From Gordionus sp. m RMFG-2023 (Eukaryota > Nematomorpha > Gordioida > Chordodea > Parachordodidae), in contig NC_088776.1 in NCBI RefSeq assembly GCF_954871325.1, positions 19,778,052 through 19,842,051 on the forward strand: a stretch of 64,000 nt of DNA, given 5' to 3'. Under the pieces are notes generated by a model, which saw nothing but the letters and a program-made list of their open reading frames with translations, was not told the origin of the DNA and did not search any database. A program made the position numbers and the translations under genes. The first letter of the stretch is position 1. Each line of letters opens with the position of its first letter. Shown piece by piece: positions 37,401-49,340 of this stretch.

Positions 37401-38575
37401 AAAATGAGTAGACTTCTCTACAAAATCGATACAAATGTAATCCAAAGTCAGCGGGAAACCATTTGTCTAGGGAATAATGGTTATACCATCCAGGCATAGA
37501 GCATTTTAATTTAAAAAGTCAACTAGTTTGAGAGTGGATGAGATATTAACTTTAACTATAAGAAGTTGTTAATGTATACTATATTTTTAAAAAAAGATGT
37601 TAAATACAAAATTATATTAAAATAGTGGAGGAGGGGGGGGGGGTTTACACGATTATGAAGAACATAATTGAGTCCCTAAAACACGCAGTAATTATATTTA
37701 AATATTTCAATTTGTATTTTTTTGTCTTAAGAAAAGGAATTCTTTAGCCTCCAATGTTCGGATTTTATGGGCCAAAGTTGAAATAAAGAGGCAAAATGTC
37801 CATTGGTGGAAGGGTAAAAATGAAGTTATCAAATTTTTTATATTTGTTTATCTTTTTTTGTTCCATGTGTGTGTTGCTGCAGTGAGTGTGTTGCTATTGA
37901 TATTGGAAAGTGATAACACAGGTATAATCCCAGATGAGAGATATACCCAGAGCCCATGGAATAGTTGTAAGATCATCAGGTCTGATGCCATCATCTGATT
38001 CGAGATTTCTTAGGAATAGACTGAGAAGTTTATTTATTGGTGAAAGGCCCTGTTGATGACCCTAAATTTTAATACAATTTAACCCATGTCTGCCCTTATC
38101 ATTAACTGGCAAGTTACAATTCAGTCAACTATGAGGTTGGACTATATCACAGCCGAGTCTATGACCTAGGGTAACTCTTAGTTGTCCATTAGTTAAGAGA
38201 TTCCCTAAGTTTTACTAGGCAAAGCTTCCAACCAATCATGGCCGCCTAATTTATCATTATTTTGAAAAGTTGAATGTCTTCACGAGGTGAAGAGGTGGAT
38301 AAAATGAAGTAAGATTTTGAAATTAAAATTAAGAAGATATTTTTGTAAACTATTCATCGGGAAAAGCTGTATCTGTTGAAACTTTACTCTTCCACATTGC
38401 AAGGGCCTGATCTAGTAACAGGGGAGATAAAAATCGGAAAGGAAGGAAAGATGTGAGTATGAGGGTATAAAGGGATAATATGTCAATGCCACCCATGCTA
38501 CGATAATTTACTCTACACATGCATTAACCTTATGGAGATCTATGATCAAATATGCTTTCACTACCAGCCACCTGT
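34431..38575. other. AT-rich DNA, no gene recognised
   Basis: A purine-rich stretch lies at 35540-35720 without a recognisable product. A G-run lies at 37628-37640. From about 37070 to 38570 the base composition is less AT-rich and might include the 5' part of the non-LTR copy that starts to be recognisable near 38580, but I could not identify reverse-transcriptase motifs there. Confidence 0.4.
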
Positions 38576-38579
38576 TAAC

Positions 38580-40300
38580 AGAAATAGTGGAATGGTCTCG
38601 TTGTTGTAAGCTGCGTCACTCTACTATCTAATATGTTGGATCCTCTTTTTCTCATTTGAACGGCTCAGGCAAGAATTCCTTAAAGCTATCCCTTAAATTT
38701 TAGTTGCAAAATATAAGAGTGAACACAGGCCATTAGCCTCCAACCCAACTCAATTTACCAACCATAAATTTGCTCTGGCTGTAGTTCTCCCGTCAATTTG
38801 AAAGGACGGCACAGTCTGCAATGCCCTTCTTGTAAAAGATAAATGTTAAGACGAAATATATGTAATGATACCATACAATGTGCTTTAAAATATGCCCAGA
38901 ATCTATCAACCTTAAAACCTCCTGATCTCTTTAGATATGACAGAAACCTTCTGATGGTATTATCCTTATCCCTTGAGAGGTGGGTCAATTACTGATATGG
39001 GAGTACTCTTGTGTTGATCCCTTATTTTCTTCCAATCTAAACTTTAACATTTTAGTTAATAAAAAGCAAGGAAATCAAACTGAAAGAAATATAGGTTCAG
39101 GTTAGGGTAGCGTTAAAAATAACAGTTTCAGTTCGGTTTGTAGGTTCGAAAAACCCCAGTTGAGCTCTTTTACATACAAACCTGTATTGGAATTATATAG
39201 AGGCACATTTTTTTATTTCATCTTTAAAAAAAATATACATAAAACGTTTTTTTGTTATTAATTGCACATTATAGATAATATATAATTTATAAATTATATG
39301 AATAAATATCAGTTATTAACCTTAATATTGAATAAATTATTTGAAAAGTAGTATTGAGTCCTACAATCAAAATAGTATAAATATTCGGAATATCAAATAC
39401 TGTGTTTTGCTAATAGTCTAAGATATTCATTTCTTTATTTAAACGAGGTCCAAAAAAATTAACTTCTCTGATATTTCTATTAGATTTTGTTTATGACCAT
39501 GTTTGTTCTTTAAATGCTTTTTCAATCTGTTAGCTTTATGCTTGATGGCATCTTATCCTTTTTATTTCTTTTGGATTTTTTTATTTATATATTTTGTTAA
39601 TTTTAGCGAGTTCTAGAGGATGATTATTATTGAAGTACCGCTCAAGATTTGCAAAATGATGGTTCATAATTGTATCATAATCTGTAACTTTAAATTTAAA
39701 TATATCACTTATAATACTATACCTAAATGATTAATATTGGATTTAATTTATCCCTAGGCAATAATAAGTTTTTATTTAAATTTTAATATAAAAAAAGAAA
39801 ATTATTTAAAAAATGTTTAATATACAAAAATTTATATAAATTGTGACTGATGATAATAATTTTTAAAACAATTCGAATATAAATTAGAATTTTCGCAATA
39901 TATTAGTAATAACTCTCAAATTATTCTATCAGCATAAAATCATGATGTTCAGCACGGTTCACAAGCGGTTCAGGCTAGGATATAAAATGATTTAACGGTT
40001 CAGATTCTGTTCAAGTTCGATAAAAAATAATGGTTAATACCAAGTTAAAGGTTCAGGTTCAGTTTAGATCTCTGGTAAAAGGCACCATAATCGGAATATC
40101 TGACAATCGTATTTTTGGTTTAATTATCTCCACTACTTAAGCCATATGTGTAGGCCTCTCATATTTATCTTCAAAACTTGGCTCACACTTTAGTAAATTT
40201 GCTATGAACCCCCGGAAGGATTCTATCCCAGGCATATACCGCAATAGGCATGTACAAGTCAAATTACATTAACTTCTTTGGATGCATCCTTCCTAAGGAG
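38580..40300 (+). mobile_element. non-LTR retrotransposon, same family, copy 2 (decayed)
   Basis: In several frames this copy parallels the element at 20757-22241: GLVVVSCVTLLSNMLDPLF, then LNGSG and QEFLKAIP (about 38590-38695). The zinc knuckle ICSGC...GRHSLQC (about 38768-38825) and FRYDRN (about 38930) in place of FRSDGKRPDG follow. After a 1-kb insertion come SEYLTIVFLV and LGSHFSK (about 40095-40200). The order and spacing match copy 1 when the insertion is ignored. Numerous stops and frameshifts make it older than copy 1. The 5' limit is uncertain. Confidence 0.8.
39067..40074 (-). mobile_element. hAT element inserted in non-LTR copy 2
   Basis: It interrupts the non-LTR sequence exactly between two conserved segments. 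The right end, reverse complemented CAGAGATCTAAACTGAACC, corresponds to the left end CAAGGAAATCAAACTGAA. Flanking octamers ATAAAAAG (39059-39066) and GTAAAAGG (40075-40082) agree at six of eight positions. Repeated GGTTCAGGTT/CGGTTCAG motifs occupy both ends. The minus strand encodes ANRLKKHLKNKHGHKQN (about 39480-39535), the second half of a BED zinc finger. The rest of the transposase is not recognisable. Confidence 0.75.
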
Positions 40301-40310
40301 CTAATCTAAA

Positions 40311-43289
40311 TATTAATTTTTTATACATTTAATCCTTTTTTTGTATAATAGTTAATTTTTATAGTTTTTTTTCTTAATATATATATTTTATGAATAATTA
40401 ATTCAATAATTTTTATATAAAAATTGAATAAATATATAATTTTAAATTTTAAACCATTATAGGAAATTAAAAATTATATTTATTGTTTTTAATTAAATAA
40501 GAATCAAATTAAAATGTAATTTTTAGAAATATTCCATTTTATACTTTTTTTATACTCGAGTTTATGATATTAGTTGATTGTCCTTAATCAAATAATACTT
40601 GAATCGTTACATTATTATTTTATTACATTATTTAACTTCAAATTAATATCATCATATCATTTAGTTAATGCAAGGTTGAGAGCTTAAGTTTATATTATAG
40701 GGATTTATTTTGAGCTTGACCTTTTTTTTATCAGGGATTTCTTAAAAGCTTTATAGATTGTCTCGGAATATCAAAGTAGTTATTAATCATTTAAGTTGAG
40801 TGTTTTTTTAATACTTTATGTAAAATGCAATTTGCTGAAGGAAGATATAAATTTTTAAATAGATAAGTGAAAAAAGATCTCTCCAAATATCTAGGTTTTT
40901 AATATTGTTTTTAAGAATGCAGAAGTAGATATTTATCATTAAAATGTGAGCTCCCTTTAAAATAAGGGCTATTGTGTGTGTGTGTGTGAAGGGGGGGGAG
41001 GGTATTCGTAGATTTATTTATTCATGTGCCTGAACTAGAAAATGATATTATTTAAATGTAAATGTGACTAGTGGTCCCATATTGGTGTTATAATAAATAT
41101 AGGAAAGTACATGAGGGAGTTATAACAATCTCATCATTGGTTAAAGATAGACCATGAAGTTTATTAAAAATTAGGTTTTATATGAAAATTGTCAAAATTA
41201 TTTACTTTATAAAAAAATATCACATTCCATTTCCAAGTTTATAAACATAGCTAAAATATGTATCTTTTTTACAATCCAGCCAACTAATATACAAACCAGA
41301 TAGTTAAAAACTAGCTAATTCTTTTTTGGAATTTATTACCAAATTTTGGAGTATTTTTTGATTTTTAAGTATTTTATTATTATTTTAAAAAAACCCATTT
41401 TTTAACCCATTTTTTTTAACCCATTTGACTTTTTTTAACATAATTTTTCTCTCATTTCCGCTTTACTTTTGTATTTTTCTCCTCATTTTGGAATTATATT
41501 TTTTCTTCCTCGTTTTTGGCTACCTTTACTTTTTAATCCGTTATTTTTAGTATCTTATAATTTTCTTAACTTAATTTAATCGACAAATTTCAAGTAATAA
41601 AACCAATATCGCTTAAAACAACCCAAATGGATGATTGATTAAACTCAGCAAGCAAAGTATACAGCCAAATCGAGAATCCAACAATCATGAATTTAGTATT
41701 AATTTATTCTATTAATTTGTTAGAGTAGGCCAATTACCGAATGTCCTAGGCAAGAATATTATGGAAAATTTTGCTTTATAAATTTAAACCTTAATTAAAT
41801 TATTATAAAGGACTAAAAATTAAACAAACTAAAAATAAATGTGAAGAAAAATAATTGAATAAATAAAACATAGTAGAAATTAGTAAACTCGCTTAAGGTT
41901 AATGGGACAGAACTAGTATGCCTGATAAATTTATGGGTAACAATAATTTGTCTGCTATCTTGCTAATAAAAAACCGACGCGATTATGCAAGGATAGACCT
42001 AGCATAATTGAGGTGATTTCTATTAAGGACGAGTAGTACCAACTTGCTAAATGAATAAATTTTGCCTTTTCAACATTATGGACTAAAAAATAAGGTTCTT
42101 GTTAGTGATAATTAGTTTCAATTTCAATTCCTTTTTTTAATATACTAAATTTCAAGCTTTTATTTTGTGAAATTTCAATATATTTTACATTCATATTCTT
42201 ATAATCTCTAAATATAAATACTATATTAAAATACTCATTAAATAATAAACAGAAAACAAAAGTATAATAAGAAAAATAAATATAAAAAGTAAAGGTTTAA
42301 AATTAATGAATTGATGTTATTTTCTTAATATATATATGATTTTTTTACATAAATTAATAGCTTTGGCCATATATAAGTGAAATTGTAATACTTAATTACT
42401 TAACTCCTTAGAGACACGCTCTCCACCATATTTTTATATTACTTAAAATCCTTTATTTAATTTGAACTAGGTTTTTAGAATTGTTCAATTATTAAAACTA
42501 CACAATATTTGAAAGTCCCTCTTTGAGGTGATTATTTTTAAAAAAATGTTATAAAGAAATAATTGAATGTAAAAAAAATAGACAAAAGAATATATATTTT
42601 TATAGAAGATAAAAATTTTAAATTTTTACTATATTTTGAATTATGTTACCTTATTTTATTATTAGATCATTAAAATATTATCATGTTAATGAGGTTTATT
42701 TAATATAACTTATAATTTTAGGCCTCATTTTACGAAATGGTTTATATATAGCTTATATAGCAAAGCAGTTTAGAATTGGAGTCAAATAGACATTATCATG
42801 ATGTGGTATTTTTTCCACCTTGCCTGTGAAGAATTATAAAGTAAATGGTAGTATGAGTATTATCTATAAATCTTTATCAAGAGTTAACTTTTATAATAAG
42901 ATAATTTGTTTTTATACAAAAAAAATTTAAAGATGGCTTGAAAACGTTAGATTTTTTCTTAAGATTGTTCATATCGATTTTTATGGGAACACATTAAGTA
43001 TAAATTTACAAAAATAATGATTAACAAAGATCTCGTCAAAATGAATGATATATGATAATAAGTTAAACATCAAAATTTTAAAAAAAGTAACTATACCTAG
43101 AAAAAAATTATTACAAAAAGGAAATTAGCTATATTTTAAGGTAAATAATTAAAATTTAAACGGAGAAGTAAACAATGTTTATTAAATCGTATTTATAACT
43201 TTTTCAAATAAATTATATTTATTTGAATGGCTGCGTGAAATATTGAGACTATGTAAGAAATCTTATAAAGATAGCAACTTTCTATTAGG
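40311..43289. other. AT-rich DNA with a (GT)n/G-run tract, no gene recognised
   Basis: A short GT microsatellite at 40973-40988 is followed by a G-run at about 40992-40999. Pyrimidine-rich sequence at 41395-41540 has repeated AACCCATTTTTT. A less AT-rich stretch at 41890-42060 has no recognisable product. No coding exon was seen. Confidence 0.4.
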
Positions 43290-44730
43290 AGGAATTTAGG
43301 CTTTGACTATATCTAAATTCGAAGTGGTGATTTCTGTATTTTTGGTTATTGCGGTTTCTGATATGTCTTCAGCTAATGATATATGTATACTCTTTCATCA
43401 GTGGGATTGAAGTCTATTGATGATATGGCCTGCATTTTTTCTTTAAATACTCTCTCTCCCTGGTATTTAAACTTTAACACAGTCAAATCGGTGTTTGAAA
43501 TGGTTAATATGTTTTTTCATAAATCAATTTAACTATAAATACCATCTGTCCCATTTTATCTCTTTTTTTATTTTTTGCATATAATTTTAATCATAACTGA
43601 ACATGGAAATTGAGATTATTTTGTTACTATATTTCGATTATAAAAAAGATAATCTTGTATCGTATCATTATACGCTATTAAATCTATCCAACTCTCCTGC
43701 AGATGTACCATCGATGATTGGAAAACTGAAAAGCATATCTGTATTAGTATATTTTTCAGTTCCTTTAAGTTGCAACTCATAGTCGTCATTTGCTAGTAGT
43801 AATTAATGACCCTTTTATTAATCGTAACGACATATCTATTAATATTTTATGTGGATTAAATAAAGATATGAATCGTTTATGGTCAGTAATTATAGTAAAA
43901 TGATTACCGATTAGATATTGTTTAAATTTAATTAGTCCAAATATTATTGGCAAAGCTTCAAGTTCTATCTGAATATTATTTCGTTCTGTGACATTTAATG
44001 TTTAAGAAGTGAATCCAATGGGCTTTTCCTCATTGTCAATCATATGGGGCAACCCGACCTCATTCCATGTTGAGAGGCTTGAGCAACTAGAATTATCGTC
44101 ACTTTGGTATTATAATAAGTAAAAATACATGTCTCTGATATTCATATTTTTTTAAATTATTAACTGCATTTGTTTCATTTTCTGTCCAATTTCATGGTAC
44201 ATTTTTCCTTAAAAGCATAGATAAAGCAGCTGCTATTATGGAAAATTATTTTCAAATTTTTGGTAATAACTGTTAATAGGTTATATACCCAAAAAAGGAT
44301 TGTAACTCTTTGACATTCTTTGGTAACGGCACGACTAAAATTGCACTTATGTTCTTATTAGTTGTGGTTATGTCCTCTTCGCTGATTGCATGGTCTATGA
44401 ATTCAATCCTTTCTTTAAAAAAATTACATATTTTTAAAAAATTTAATACCATTTTACTTTTCGGACATATATAAGGTTTCTTTATTAATCTAGATTGATT
44501 TCCCAGAAATTATTATATCATCTATTTATACAGTTTTACTGGTCAGTCCTTTTAATAATGAATCCATTGCTTGTTGAAATATGGCTGGCGTTGAAGCTAC
44601 CCCGAACAGTAAATATACTTCTAATAAATCTAATATAGTGTATTTCGCGCATATTGTTTTTTCTATATTGTCTTCTCAATTTAAGTTTCGCGATAATGGC
44701 TAAGCTATTAAATTTTTGCAATTATTTTTT
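43290..44730 (-). mobile_element. Ty3/Gypsy LTR retrotransposon fossil, partial
   Basis: The minus strand carries a reverse-transcriptase stretch with AIFQQAMDSLLKGL and a DDII motif (about 44510-44600). Further along is an RNase H stretch with IQIELEALPIIFG, KFKQYLIGNHFTI and TDHKRF (about 43860-43975), in the Ty3/Gypsy order. The sequence towards 43290 may be the RNase H-integrase spacer. No gag, integrase core or LTR is recognised. It is heavily broken (many breaks) and looks old, without discernible flanking duplication. Confidence 0.75.
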
Positions 44731-44734
44731 CCCG

Positions 44735-44890
44735 ATAAAGGTTTCGCTGTTATATATTCTCTTAAGAGAGTTGGCGGTATGGGTTTCGTAATATTTGATC
44801 ACAATATAGCTTCGCGGGATAGTATTCGCGAATATGAATTCGCGATAAAAGTTTTGCTATAATAAACATTCTCGATAAAAGTTTCGTTGA
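44735..44890 (+). repeat. dispersed repeat with GCGATAAAAGTTTCG motifs, copy B
   Basis: CCCGATAAAGGTTTCGCT, TTCGCGATAAAAGTTTTGCTA and CTCGATAAAAGTTTCGTT occur in series. Their reverse complements form the repeat at 9725-9965. The repeat directly abuts the Gypsy fossil, so it may be unrelated sequence or a terminal region of something larger. Confidence 0.5.
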
Positions 44891-46161
44891 ATTGACATGA
44901 GGCCTTTTGCAACGACATTTATTAAAGGAGAAAGGGATCAAAATAAAAAGGAAAATGTATGAAATGGATAAGTTTTACATAAAGGGCTTCAGTCTCTCTG
45001 GGAATATGGGTTGAAATGTAACGAAGGGTGTAAAACTGAGAAGTGGGGATGAAATTAAATTTTTTTAAAAATTAGATTCAATATTTATTAGTGTTATAAA
45101 CGTTACTTAAAAAAAACGCATTACTCGTTGCGTTTGAAAAAAGGATCGCGTTACTGTTACTCGTTAAGTTGTGAAAAATTAGAACGCGTTACTCGTTATT
45201 TAAAAAATACTAAATATAATTTTAATTTTTCCTCCCATAGATAATAAAAATAAAGTTATACAAAAATATTAGATTACGATAGGTAAGTCCTTTTGTAAAA
45301 CCAGGTCCTAACTCTAATTATTTAGTTACAAATTTAGTGAACTAATTAATTCGGTTGTCCACCTTCTTAAACGAATTTCGGATTTAAATATGACGAATAA
45401 TATGTTTTTAATGTAACATCTAAGTTTTTTAAGTAGCCTAACTTATTATTAAAAGAATAAGAATAAAGAGACAGGTGACTCATACATTTTTTGCCAGATG
45501 ATAAAATTAACTTTTGTTATCTTATTTTGCAAACCTATTGTTAACATTCAAAAAGTCAACCTTAAAAATTTTATATATATTTCGAAAAACATTTCGGTAA
45601 ATTGCTTATCCAATAAGGGGTTCTAAATAAGGTAAAAATCAAGCAGAACTTTGGAAGTTTGTTTAATAATTTGGAAAGCTGCATAGATTTTTATGAGCCT
45701 ATAAAAAATGATATCATACATTATAGGTCTAGATTTAGTAATGAAATGTTTAAAAGTTTTTGCCATAATATAAGTTCACATTTTTTATATAAATTAAATA
45801 CAAAGTGTTATGTGCATAAATATTATAAGTAAGTAAAAGTTTTGAAAGAAATTTTTTATCTGTAATTAAAATTTCATATTAATTACAATATATTTTACAG
45901 TATTAAATATTTATTTCTCTCCATATCTATAATGTTTGATTTTCTATCATTTAATATCCTTGTTTGTTGAACTACATATTGAATATTGGAATTGGTTTGA
46001 AGGTATTGTAGTATTATTCCTATTTGGATGGGGAATATTGTTTTATGTGGATAAATTTACAGCATATAATATTATTATGAATTTTTGGGACTTCGTGATA
46101 AATTTTATGCATCGACATCATTGAAAACTTGAATATATTCATTATAAATAGTTAACGAATA

Positions 46162-46375
46162 ACATATGATTCGGAAACTTAGTTTACTAAAATTACATAT
46201 GATTCCGGAATTTAGTTCACTAAAATTAGTCTAATTTTAATTATGAAAATTAGTCTAATTTTAGTTATGAAAATTAGTCTAATTTTAGTTATACAACTTG
46301 GACACACGCGAAATAACATTAATACTAAATTCATAACAAATTGAAATAACATTAATACTAAATTCGTAACAAATT
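46162..46375. repeat. cluster of three short tandem repeats
   Basis: Two 33-bp units (ACATATGATTCSGGAA...) start at 46162 and 46195. Three 24-bp units (AAAATTAGTCTAATTTTAGT) start at 46222, 46246 and 46270. Two 33-bp units (GAAATAACATTAATACTAAA) start at 46310 and 46343. All lie inside the hAT element 45089-47189. Confidence 0.8.
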
Positions 46376-46394
46376 TAATCATCTGGGATGAGAT

Positions 46395-46840
46395 ATAATA
46401 ATTTTTTAGTTACTTCTAACAAAAATTTATTTCAAAATTTTGATCAGAAGAACCAAGCGCGCTTAGTTCTCAACATAGCTTTCACTGTGCTAAACATACG
46501 TTCAACTGGCACAGAGAATGGGAAGGGGGGTGGGGTGTTATATTTAATAAAATTTATAATTGGAGGAATTTATTTAAAATATTTAAAGAATGAACTTTAT
46601 TTTCAAAAAAAAAAATTTTCTTATCTTCATCAGAAATCTGAATTCATATTTTTGCCTCATATGTTTTTTTTAAAGATTTGAGCTGTTGGCCATCGAGTTG
46701 AAATATTTGAATTAAGGCACAATGTACACTTACAAAGTGTAGACTTGGTGCCCTTAATTTTCTCTATTTGTGTAAAAAATATCATACTAGGACCAAGGCA
46801 GAGTTAAATCATCTTCATCTGAAGAAATAAGTACTATTTA
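46395..46840 (-). pseudogene. hAT transposase remnant: BED-like finger next to dimerisation domain
   Basis: On the minus strand, FPFSVPVERMFSTVKAML followed by RTKRA and DQNFE (about 46395-46525) is a hAT dimerisation domain. About 200 bases upstream on that strand, CKCTLC (about 46715-46735) could be the CxxC of a BED finger, preceded by an acidic SDEDDLTLPW stretch. If so, almost the entire catalytic region is missing: an internal deletion, common in non-autonomous hAT copies. The dimerisation part is solid; the finger is tentative. Confidence 0.7.
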
Positions 46841-47341
46841 ACATATATTCTTTATAAAATAAATTATAATGTTAGAGAATATAACTTAACATACCTTGAT
46901 TGATTTAATATTAATTTATCACTTCTACCGACTGTATGAACTTTAACAACAAAAATTTAATAAAAAAAATAAAAATGAAAAACTTTTATGGTTGATCTAA
47001 ACTGAGTTAAAAACTCGTTTCAAATTATTTAAAAATCTTAAGTAACTACTAATTTGCATTACCAAATCCTATAAAACCCGGTACTAAATTTCCCTTTAAA
47101 ACAAGTAACGAATGCCCGTTCTTTTTCCTCAAAAAAGGTAGCACTATTAGTAACCACGTTACTTTCATCGATGTTACTTTACAACACTATTATTTATTAA
47201 TTTAAAAAAAATTTACATATTAAATAGATTGCTAAAATCAAGATGGCTTTATATTATACATAAAGCTTGTAATATGTAAAACAAGCACTTTTTTATGTCA
47301 GACCTACCCCCCCCCCCATTATTAGATATGGGGTAACATGT

Positions 47342-47549
47342 TAAAGATCTGCCCAAATTTAGACCCGTTCAAACAGGTACGGGCCGGCATCTTTTTTTTA
47401 AAATACGGTCCGTATTTGGTTTAAATTTTGAAATAGATACATATATATTGAAAAAGGAATTTCTTAATTTAAATAAATTCGGGCCGGGTTGATAAATTAT
47501 TTTTACAGGATCTCACCTGGATTGAAAATTAAACCTGATGAGGATCCTA
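47342..47549. mobile_element. GGGCC-family element, copy 6
   Basis: The left end TAAAGATCTGCCC and the right end AGGATCCTA (inverse TAGGATCCT) are degenerate family termini. GGGCCGG motifs occur near 47391 and 47491. Flanking octamers TAACATGT and AAGCATAT agree at five of eight. Confidence 0.6.
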
Positions 47550-47559
47550 AAGCATATAT

Positions 47560-48949
47560 CACATTCCAATCTTCTTAATTCTCCATCCAATAGCAATCGA
47601 ATGAGAATGTTCTGAGTCATTTATGACCTGATTTTTCTCATATTATTTTTCTTAAATGAATATCATATGCGCTTGAGAAATTTATGGTTAAAAATATCTT
47701 TACAAGTCAATAATAGTGAATATAATTTATAATTTATATAAGTATTAAGTTTGTAAAACTTCTAAGGTAACTAATTGGATGATATATTTTTAAACGCTAA
47801 GACATCTCTTTATACTTTATCTAATATGCCGTTTTTGATTCCTATCAGACAAATTTTGCTGTTATAAAAGACTATTTTTTTTGCTAAAAACTTACAAATA
47901 ATCCTAACATTCTTAGTAAAACTTTCTATTTACATCTTTCATCTAATAGTGTAATATATTTGTTTTAAATGTGTATTATGATATGATCCATATTTCATGA
48001 TAAAATTTTGATATATCTACTTTTCAAAATTTTCAGTTCTAAATTTTTTTTTATTCAATTTTGGTCAATGTTTTATATAAAAGCCTATCAAAAATATATT
48101 GATGTTATGGTTTTCATGATAATATACTTTTGAACACCATCTTATATTGGATTATTGTTATAAACTAATATAATATCATATAATAAAAAAAAATATCAGT
48201 AAAAATTTGGTTATTAATCCATGTTTGTGAAATTGTATATAATTTATATATTTCTTAAATTTAAAATAAAATTATTTTATGGAGCACCGCCTCACAAACA
48301 ACTCACATGTCCTCATAGTCCTTTCTCGTATCCAAGTAAATTTCCCAATATTTTTAAAGAGGTATAAGAGTTATCACCAATAAAAATGTGCGAAAACATT
48401 ACAGCGAATGCAAAATCGTGAATAAAAAAACGACATTAAAATTTCTCCTAATTAATATTTATTTTCCCATAGATTGAACATTTGTTATTATAATATTATA
48501 TTATAATTAGAATATATTCCAAATTCTTTTAGATTTAAGTCTAATTCAATGCCATAGCGAGTCTAAGGGGGCCACTATTATGAAAGAATTTTTCAAAGAA
48601 ATCTAAGAAAAAAAATATTGCAACGACCTGTTTTTTTAGCAAGATGTTATAATATACCCTTCGAAATCATTTAAATATAAATGAGAAGTTGGCAAAACAT
48701 TTCGATTAAGATTGAAAAAGTGATGAAATGGGTTTCAAAGTTTCATCAATTATTTTCAATAGCAAAAAACATATTTAAACTTTATTCAGCAGAAAATTTG
48801 GTCAGATTTAACTTTATGGTATAAAACTTTTGATAAAAGAAATTATCGAGCTTCACAAAATCATCTTCTTCTATTTTTGATAAAACGAACTTTAAGCATA
48901 ATGTATATCAAAAAAGGTAAAACTTAGTAATTCCGGAATTATTTTAGCC
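47560..48949. other. AT-rich DNA, no gene recognised
   Basis: Nothing with a family signature is seen. The right part may be upstream sequence of the retroelement fragment that follows. Confidence 0.35.
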
Positions 48950-49340
48950 AAACTAAATAATGATTGAGCGATAATGGGTACAATCAATATTAACGACAAA
49001 TTGGCAGCTCTTAACTCTGTTATTCTATTAAATTATATAAAGATAATAATAAACAAAATTTAAAAATAAATGTCGAAGCTTCGATAAATAGATGTGTGGG
49101 TTAATCAAAGTTCCGTATCACAAATAGAAATGATTTTGCACTATTTTATTTCTAGCAGTAGGTTGATGGTAATGAATTAGCTGATAATCTTGCGCAACGC
49201 GCGTTTTAGCGACAATATTGTCACGAAAATGCATTAATTGTGCTTGTGATATTGCAATCTCGAAATTATTTTCTCGCTGTAAATAATAGGACTAAGGAAG
49301 ATCATGATTTGATAATCAAAAGCAAATTATACACCACAAT
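48950..49340 (+). pseudogene. RNase H-domain fragment of a retroelement
   Basis: VDGNELADNLAQRAF (about 49160-49208) matches the last RNase H motif, GNExADxLAKxA, in which the Asp is catalytic. Upstream, DKLAALNSVI (about 48995-49025) could be the TNNRAELxAI segment. Stops and frame changes separate them. It is most likely from a non-LTR element carrying an RNase H domain, unlike the restriction-like-endonuclease copies at 20.8 and 38.6 kb. A host RNase H1 pseudogene is possible. Confidence 0.5.

Larger units (their letters stand above)
45089..47189 (-). mobile_element. hAT element with TAGTGTTRTAAA ends and TSD
   Basis: Left end TAGTGTTATAAACGTTACTT; right end, reverse complemented, TAGTGTTGTAAAGTAACATC. 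Flanking octamers ATATTTAT (45081-45088) and TTATTTAT (47190-47197) agree at seven of eight. Subterminal ACTCGTTACT/AACGCGTTACTCG repeats occur inside the left end and GTAACGAATGCCC/GTTACTTTCATCG inside the right. A minus-strand transposase remnant lies at 46395-46840 and a cluster of tandem repeats at 46162-46375. Confidence 0.88.

Noticed and set aside
38755-38988. Minus-strand open frame of 77 codons
   Set aside because: Antisense to the zinc-knuckle/endonuclease part of non-LTR copy 2.
40973-40999. GT microsatellite plus G-run as a possible CRISPR, telomere or promoter signal
   Set aside because: A simple repeat only; no spacer structure, no TTAGGG-type unit, no gene next to it. No CRISPR array exists anywhere in the window.
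41890-42060. Less AT-rich stretch resembling organellar rRNA
   Set aside because: No conserved rRNA segment could be named; the resemblance is only in composition.
46388-46681. Plus-strand open frame of 97 codons
   Set aside because: It is antisense to the hAT dimerisation domain, which is on the minus strand.
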